Source: Adiantum capillus-veneris
Lineage: Eukaryota; Streptophyta; Polypodiopsida; Polypodiales; Pteridaceae
Direction: 5' to 3'
DNA: 64,000 nt
Assembly: GCA_014529385.2 (NCBI GenBank)
Contig: CM043953.1
Coordinates: 110,924,549-110,988,548, forward strand
Shown: positions 57,536-64,000 of the stretch, one piece after another
Position numbering within the stretch: the stretch's first letter is position 1
Layout of the letters: each line of letters begins with the position of its first letter
Made by a program: the position numbers and the translations under genes
Notes under the pieces: model-generated
Told to the model about the DNA's origin: nothing
Seen by the model: only the letters and a program-made list of their open reading frames with translations
Database searches by the model: none

Positions 57536-58239
57536 TGTTAGGAAATAAGACATAGCTAAATAGATAATTGAGTATATTACTTAATGGAGAGAGACAGATT
57601 TACATACACGAGATTATAGAGTAGAGAGAGAGAGAGAGAGTACACACGATATACGTGGCTCACCCAATGTGGGCTACGTCCATGGGAAAGCAGCCACTCA
57701 ATGGCTTTAGTACTTCAAAACAAGAAGTAGTTTACAAAGGGATTATACCCTTAATGGAGCTCCGGCCTTGCTTCACTCTCACCACCTCACACTCACCTTG
57801 TTGCATCAGCTTTACACTATATAAAATGTGTCTAGAAATGGCCTCCTTTTATAGGCCAAAAGGGCTGCTCTCTCTCATGAGAGGCAGCCATGTGTAGCTG
57901 CCCTTGTGTAGATAAGTCCAAATCGGACCCTCCAATCCGCCCATGTGTGGCTGCCCTTGAGAAGACAAGTCTGATTTTGAATTCGGCCACCGGCCACCGG
58001 CCACTGACTTCCGACTACCGGCCAATCAACGGTTGTTTTCTGACCACCTTCCAGCCGCCATCCAGCCACAATATTCCGGAGAAAAGGAATATTGCCCCTA
58101 GTTTTTGACTGTGAAAATTTTGGTTTCCAGTGAGTGATTTACCTTCACGCACGATGGCTTCTCCTCATAATGGGGGCCTTACAAATGTGCACTTTTACCA
58201 AAGAAAATTACAAGGGTAAATCAGTCTCCATACTTAACA
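57536..58239 (-). repeat. Element G 5' LTR
   Basis: 704 bp, the pair of 44895-45612. The GA run near 57622-57640 is longer than in the other copy, and a CCGGCCAC-rich patch is present near 57985-58025. Confidence 0.93.
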
Positions 58240-58244
58240 AGGTC
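58240..58244. repeat. Target duplication AGGTC, right of element G
   Basis: Perfect match to 44890-44894. Confidence 0.92.
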
Positions 58245-58323
58245 AATCTACCATATTCAACTAGCAACAATGAAGCAAAATATGATACACTACTCAATGG
58301 TTTGAAAATGTGCATCAACCAAG

Positions 58324-58328
58324 GTATA
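58324..58328. repeat. Target duplication GTATA, left of solo LTR M
   Basis: Perfect match to 58648-58652. Confidence 0.85.
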
Positions 58329-58647
58329 TGTAAAGTGTGAGCTTTGTCCTAAGGTGTGAGTCAAGGAGAAGAGAGTGGATTTATCCCGCATACTGTGGAG
58401 CAAGGCTGTAGAGCTACTTAAAGCTCATTTCTTGAATCAATAAATAACAACTCATTTTGCACTACATGCTTGTCTATGGTGAGCTTGTGCTAAGCTAAGT
58501 CAATACTCAAGATTGTGTTTATGAGTCCAAGCTAATCCTATCTTGGAACCTAATTCACTTGAGTGATAAGCTTGCTTACACACACTCACACACTTGCACC
58601 ATGTTTCTCTTTCATCCACCATAGCTAGCACGATCCAAATCCTAACA
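58329..58647. mobile_element. Solo LTR M (319 bp)
   Basis: It begins TGTAAAGTGTGAG, ends ATCCTAACA and is flanked by GTATA on both sides. Counting the duplication once restores the RNase H reading phase of H exactly. It has no coding capacity. It was probably left by recombination between the two LTRs of a full element. Its first seven bases match the A/B LTR, but the rest does not, so it is another family. A short non-autonomous element is an alternative. Confidence 0.82.
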
Positions 58648-58652
58648 GTATA
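58648..58652. repeat. Target duplication GTATA, right of solo LTR M
   Basis: Perfect match to 58324-58328. Confidence 0.85.
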
Positions 58653-59503
58653 CAACGTCTCATGGTAAAAGGGGATGCGCTTCTCATTTTGTGAAGCACA
58701 TTTCAGGCATTTGGGCATGCAAGAATAATAGCCTAAGGACAAAATTTCATGCCATTCGTAGGTTGTTTAATCAATTTGAAGAAGTGCAACTATATCATAT
58801 TCCTCGAAAACAAATGAAGATGCCGATTTACTTGCACAACAAGCAGTTACATGTGTTGAGAAAGAAGTGCAGGTCACTGTGGTGGCAGAAGATGTGAAGC
58901 AACCAAGATACCAGGGATTGGAGTCATTGGTTCCCATTATTGGCTACATTTTGGAGGGCGAGTTTCCACAAGACTTCACAAAAGCTCAGAAGAGGAGACT
59001 CGTGAAGAAGGTAAGTTTCTATCTCTTCCTAGAAGTAGACCTCTATCAAAGAGGGAAGGATCAAGTGTGTAGAAGAGTACCAACTATGGAGGAAATTCCA
59101 ACCATTTTAAGAGGTTTTCATGAAGAAGCATGTGATGGTCATTTTGTGCAAGAATTAACCGTGAAGAAGATTTTGCTTGCACGGTATGTTTGGCCAAGCT
59201 TGCATGTGGATGTCCAACATTGGTGTAAAAACTCTCACAACTGTCAAGTAAATGGAAATAGAAGGTTGGTGCATGGCCCGAGGGAAATACTACTTGCAAA
59301 TGGACCCTTTGAAAAATGGGGGATTGATGCTATGGGTCCTCTTCCTAGAACAAAAATTGGTAAACCCTACATTCTAGTGGCTATAGATTACATGACTAGG
59401 TGGGTAGAGGCTCAAAGTGTGGCAAGGGTAAATGGGAAAACAATGAGCAGGTTTGTCTACATTAATATTTGTTGTAGATTTGGCACACCTCTGGAGATTG
59501 TTT

Positions 59504-59854
59504 TTTATATTAAACACATATTTAGGAAAATGGGGAAAAATGAGCAAGTTTGGGACAATTCTTTGTGTTACATGGACTTGAGGCGAGGTTGTGTTGTGTT
59601 AGGTTGTTAAACACAAGACAATTGTGGTACAATGTTTAGTGAATGCTAATGAGTATGCAATATCTAATAATGTGTGTTGTCAACAACCATACTATACACT
59701 AGGGCATGTTTGCACATGATAGTTTACACACACACACACACACACACAATCAAGTCTCCACCCACACATGCTTAACATCACTTGTTGTCACTCCTAGCCA
59801 AATTAGATAATTTGTATACAAGGTTGTAAGTACAAAGTCTACCTTTTCCACATT
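59504..59854. other. Unassigned DNA where element H breaks off
   Basis: The integrase similarity stops near 59503. The following sequence begins TGTTTTTTATATTAAAC (from about 59499) and could be the end of another inserted element. A (CA)n tract lies at about 59729-59748. Confidence 0.4.
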
Positions 59855-60263
59855 AGTAGTTGGGTTGAACTCCTCAACATCTTTCTTGCGCATTGGACCA
59901 CAATAATGGCCCTCATTTACATCAAGTCCTGCATCTGTATTATCTTTGAATGGAAGGTCAAGAGGATGAGCTTATTCACATATACTCCTTGACCAAAATT
60001 CATCAAAGAAAGTTTCTTTGATTGCACCAAGGGTTTGCATAGCTTGCATAAGATTCTCCGATTACATGAGGATTGGGTCGACACACCTAGAATACTTACT
60101 TTTGTCTCATTTCTCCTCCAAGTGCTCTTTTCACCAACTACCATACTTCTTTAATCCCTCCAAAGCTTTCTTATTGTCTTTAACGTACTCAAAGCATGGA
60201 AATACTTTAGGAACACCTTTAGGGAAGTTTGGGTATTCCTATCCAAGAAAAAGATCCTTCCAT
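59855..60263 (-). pseudogene. Decayed coding stretch, unknown product
   Basis: From ATG 60263 the minus strand reads as a protein-like sequence over about 135 codons: WIGIPKLPKGVPKVFPCFEY, then DNKKALEGLKKYGSW, RCVDPILM, ENLMQAMQTLGAIKETFFDEFW, DNTDAGLDVNEGHYCGPMRK. It is interrupted by several stops, at least two of them TGA where TGG would fit. I do not recognise the family. It may belong to the element that truncated H. Confidence 0.4.
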
Positions 60264-61314
<1,051 letters not shown>

Positions 61315-62379
61315 TGTTGGAAGGATACGCCGTGACGGACGTCAGCATAGCGAGAACTCACCTAACATATAATGTCAACTGAGGACGAAGCTCGACCCGT
61401 AGGCGCGTGGAAGCAATCAAAGGGTGTCAACCTCTACTCGACCGACTAGTGACTACTTCCAACAGAGCTATCAAATCTACATGCCATCGGTTTCGTGAAT
61501 GTGAGAGTCTCCTATGATGCTACTGCAAGCCAAAATACCATTAGACGTTCTCGAAACGTTACGAAACTTGAGGGATATCCTATCAACACCAATAGGCCAC
61601 TCTCCCTAAGGTCAGTGACAAAAAAAACCTACTCAATACCCTCCGTGCAGAAAACGCGTAGGATGTCTGGCCAGTTTTTGCAGGTCGATGTTTATGAAAA
61701 CTAAAATGCCTAATGTGTAGCTCTACTCGCTCTGATCGCGTGGAGATGCTGAAATGCAAAAACGGACAACAGTTACTCACCGAAACTCCAAAAGTAGCTC
61801 GCAGGTGAATCTGCCAAAACACAAACGAACGCGCGTGATGTAAGCATCAACGCGTAGCTCTCCTCGTGGGCAACACACTACTGCTCTTCGTTTGCAATTC
61901 CGACCACCATAGCTCCTGTAGCACGCACACACACTCTCTCACTCTCTCGCAGTCTCCCAAAGACACAGAAGATCAAATTATTAGAAGTCTCTTTACAAAG
62001 CTTTAGGTTTTGGCTTATATATTAAGCCTTAGAAATCCTAATGTCCGACCAAAATGACCTTATTTATCCCTAGGCTTCTATAGAGCTTAATTACAACACC
62101 GTGAGCTGGATTTGCTCATCCAACAAGCATCTGTGGCCTCAATACAATTGCTGACTTAAAATATGAAGTTCCCGTAAACATTACAAAAGTGGTCGTAATG
62201 GCTCAAAATGATAATAACGAGATATTTGATGATGTCCATGAGCTTGTATCTTCACATTACAGCATCCATCTTTGTCTTCATCACTTCATCAGCATCTTTA
62301 TTTGGAATCTTTAGAGAATCTTTGAGGGATCTTTATGGAATCTTTGTGGAAGCGTTGTTGAAATGTTGACCTTTCAACA
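61315..62379 (-). repeat. Element I 3' LTR
   Basis: 1065 bp with inverted ends TGTTGGAAGG...CCTTTCAACA. The purine-rich tract (minus strand CTTCGGAGGGGGAGAG) abuts it at 62380, so the element lies to the right on the minus strand. Its first 60 bases resemble the start of the element E LTR. Confidence 0.75.
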
Positions 62380-64000
62380 CTCTCCCCCTCCGAAGTCTTG
62401 TTGTCCCCGACAAGACCCTATGTCTGCAGTGGCCTTGGCGAGTGGTTCATGTTTTGGTGTTGGTTGAATCTTTTGTTGTTGCAGTTGGTTCTACCAGATG
62501 CTTTGTATGTTGTAGAGTTACCTTTTTCTTGTACATGTAGTGTAGTTGAATCCATAGCTCTCTCCCTCCGATTGGTTGTTGTAGTGTGAATAAGTCGAGT
62601 GAGGTTTGTTGTTGCAGCAAGGCTTTATCATGGCAGCTTTGTATTGCTTGTTCTCTGGGTGTCATCCTGCATGTGTACCTGTAAACTTGAAGCCTTTTTG
62701 AATTGTTTGTGGGCCGCTCCCCTTGGATCCTATAGATGATGAGCATGTAGTTGTTTAGGGATGTCATTGGTCTACTTTTCTGTGTTTTTATAAGAAAAAT
62801 AAAATAGAAAAAATAAAATGTGGCGTATATTACAAAATGAAGGTCTTGGATACTTGGATAGGACTAGAGGGAAAAACCCAGTGGGAAAAAAATGCCTTTA
62901 GTCACCATTAAATGTGAGGCTATATGTACTTATGTTTGATGTAATCGAGTTTTGTTGAGTTAAAGTACTTATGGCCGTATGGCTACTATTACTCGATATA
63001 CAGTGGATAAGTGTTAGTAGCTTGAAGTCAGAGTCATTGTTGTTGAGCAAATGCTTATGAAACTTGTTACCACTTCGTCATCGTCATTTTGTTGTGTAAG
63101 TGCATGGGTGGAACACAAATCGTGTCAAATGCAAATGTCCAATTATGGGACATTATATATGCTTGCACAGATAGATGCATGGGAAACAATATGAGGTGCG
63201 AGAGGAGGTTGAATGGGTGCTTCCAGGAGTGAACGTAGCTAGAGAAGAAAAAATATATTTGACTTCAAGAGCTGCCGTTACTCACAAGAAGGGTTTTTGT
63301 CGACGAGGTTTTCCACTCTCCTCACTGTGTTCATGTGCATGAGTGTTTTCTGGACTACTCTGCCACTCCACCATTTAAAATAGTAGACTTTGACTCTTAT
63401 GCTCACCTCTTCTAGCATGAGTGACATGACTTTATGTATACTCAACTCTCCAGCTTGAGCTTTAATCTAAATATCTAGACTCATAGACCACAAAGAATAT
63501 TAAGACATGAAGCTTGGGTCTAATGCTTGCTCATTTAGTGGCTCAACTGCCCGACTCTTGACTCTTATGCCATTATTTTTATGGCGACTCGACTTACTGG
63601 TTTTGAAGTTCAAAACTCTCATCCTCGAAGAGAGGATTTGTAAAGGACCATACTGGCAATATTGGTTTCTTTTGCCATACCTGGGTGACCTTGGTTGTCA
63701 AAATTTCTTTTTGTTGTTGTTGGTCCCTTGGTTGAGAAGATTGGCTCGCTCCATTCCCCATAACACTTTGTCTATCATGTCTTGACATTTCTTGAGAGCT
63801 AGAGATGACTTCAATCTTCTTCGTTATTTGTTGTTCTTTTGGTACCCATTTGTATCTGCATCGTGTGATTAGCGTGTCTTTGTAGATATCCTTTGCCTTG
63901 ACAGTGACATTGTCCTTGATTTTGCCTTCCGTGAAATTGCAATTATTTTCAAGCTGAAGTCGTTTGCTTGAAGAATGTTTACCTGGCATCTTTGGTAGCC
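62380..64000 (-). mobile_element. Element I internal region, continues past the window
   Basis: It starts with the polypurine tract at 62380-62395. Apart from the ORF at 63594-63989, no domain is recognisable. The 5' LTR and any pol genes would lie beyond 64000. The family is not assignable from what is visible, though the LTR similarity to E suggests gypsy. Confidence 0.55.
63594..63989 (-). CDS. Hypothetical ORF in element I
   Basis: 131 codons from ATG 63989: MPGKHSSSKRLQLENN, a basic stretch (CRYKWVPKEQQITKKIEV), a Gln/Ser-rich segment (SQSSQPRDQQQQKE), and a final part with WQKKPILPVWSFTNPLF. The frame is also open upstream to the window edge, so the true start may lie outside. No known domain was recognised. 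It could be the C-terminal end of an element I polyprotein or a spurious frame. Confidence 0.35.
   Translation of the reverse strand: MPGKHSSSKRLQLENNCNFTEGKIKDNVTVKAKDIYKDTLITRCRYKWVPKEQQITKKIEVISSSQEMSRHDRQSVMGNGASQSSQPRDQQQQKEILTTKVTQVWQKKPILPVWSFTNPLFEDESFELQNQ

Larger units (their letters stand above)
44895..58239 (-). mobile_element. Ty1/copia element G, interrupted by F
   Basis: Two LTRs (718 and 704 bp), a tRNA-Met primer site, broken gag-pol, a polypurine tract and a perfect AGGTC duplication inside the second RNase H domain of H. Codon phase is preserved across the insertion. F sits in its reverse transcriptase. It is a different copia family from A/B and C. Confidence 0.95.
38171..59503 (+). 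mobile_element. Ty3/gypsy element H, Tat-like, interrupted and 3'-truncated
   Basis: A 2.6-kb 5' LTR, primer site, small ORF, gag, protease, reverse transcriptase, RNase H, a second RNase H of the type found in Tat elements, and an integrase cut off halfway. G (with F inside it) interrupts the second RNase H, and solo LTR M interrupts it further on. No 3' LTR is visible. The left end lies in the protease region of J. Its LTR family is shared with the non-autonomous element F. Confidence 0.85.
58245..59503 (+). pseudogene. Element H second RNase H (C-terminal part) and truncated integrase
   Basis: It resumes the H frame with STSNNEAKYDTLLNGLKMC, a motif of the additional RNase H of Tat elements. 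Solo LTR M interrupts it at 58329-58647, after which GDALLIL, then IWACKNNSLRTKFHAIRRLF and QLYHIPRKQ follow with a few frame slips. Integrase begins near 58900: the HHCC finger (HEEACDGHF ... CKNSHNC near 59120-59245) and the core WGIDAMGPLP, ILVAIDYMTRWVEAQ near 59320-59410. Similarity stops near 59503 after RFGTPLEIV, before the second Asp and the Glu of the catalytic triad, so integrase is incomplete. Confidence 0.85.

Noticed and set aside
59499-59610. Continuation of the H integrase to the stop near 59610
   Set aside because: After GTPLEIV the translation loses all resemblance to the integrase core; the open frame past that point is accidental.

Overview
This window is nuclear DNA of a land plant with a repeat-rich genome. 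It is built almost entirely from LTR retrotransposons inserted into one another. The evidence for a plant is the mix of Ty1/copia polyproteins, Ty3/gypsy polyproteins of the Athila/Tat type (one with the extra RNase H domain of Tat elements), primer sites matching plant initiator tRNA-Met and tRNA-Asp, LTR-embedded (GA)n/(CA)n/(TG)n microsatellites, and decay dominated by C-to-T changes. I cannot name the species. No complete host gene was found; the only host-like candidate is a possible exon at the left edge (1-215, minus). Elements are labelled A to K here for reference only, plus M for a solo LTR.

Layout. 216-2335: nothing recognised. 2336-7531: copia element A (minus), fused at its right end to 7532-8189, the 3' end of a second copia family (C2, plus). 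8190 to about 26.7 kb: gypsy element E (minus), with a tRNA-Asp-like primer site at 25736-25752, a 2.6-kb leader of 280-bp repeats each carrying a palindrome, gag and protease. E is split by copia element C (10659-15832, plus, target duplication ACTAC) and by D (16546-21344, plus), an LTR element with a gag but no pol. 27415-32678: copia element B (minus, duplication CAAAT), sister of A. 32684-34428: unassigned. 34429-34716: gag fragment K (minus). About 34716-38170: decayed gypsy element J (plus). 38171 to about 59503: Tat-like gypsy element H (plus), inserted into J. H is interrupted by copia element G (44895-58239, minus, duplication AGGTC) and by solo LTR M (58329-58647, duplication GTATA). 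G is itself interrupted by F (46877-54804, minus, duplication CCGT), which has a gag-like protein, no pol, and 2.7-kb LTRs homologous to H's. 59.5-61.3 kb: unassigned, with one decayed coding stretch. 61315 to the end: LTR and internal part of element I (minus), which runs out of the window.

How the pieces relate. H looks like the autonomous member of a group. F shares H's LTRs, leader and primer site, and D shares H's primer site. Both F and D replace pol with an acidic extension of Gag, so they were probably mobilised in trans. The most unusual observation is a 72-residue small ORF between primer site and gag, present in both D and H, gap-free and about 46% identical. The second is the palindrome array in E's leader. 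Reading phases across the C, F, G and M insertion points match exactly when one target duplication is counted, so the insertion order is well supported: J before H, H before G and M, G before F; E before C and D.
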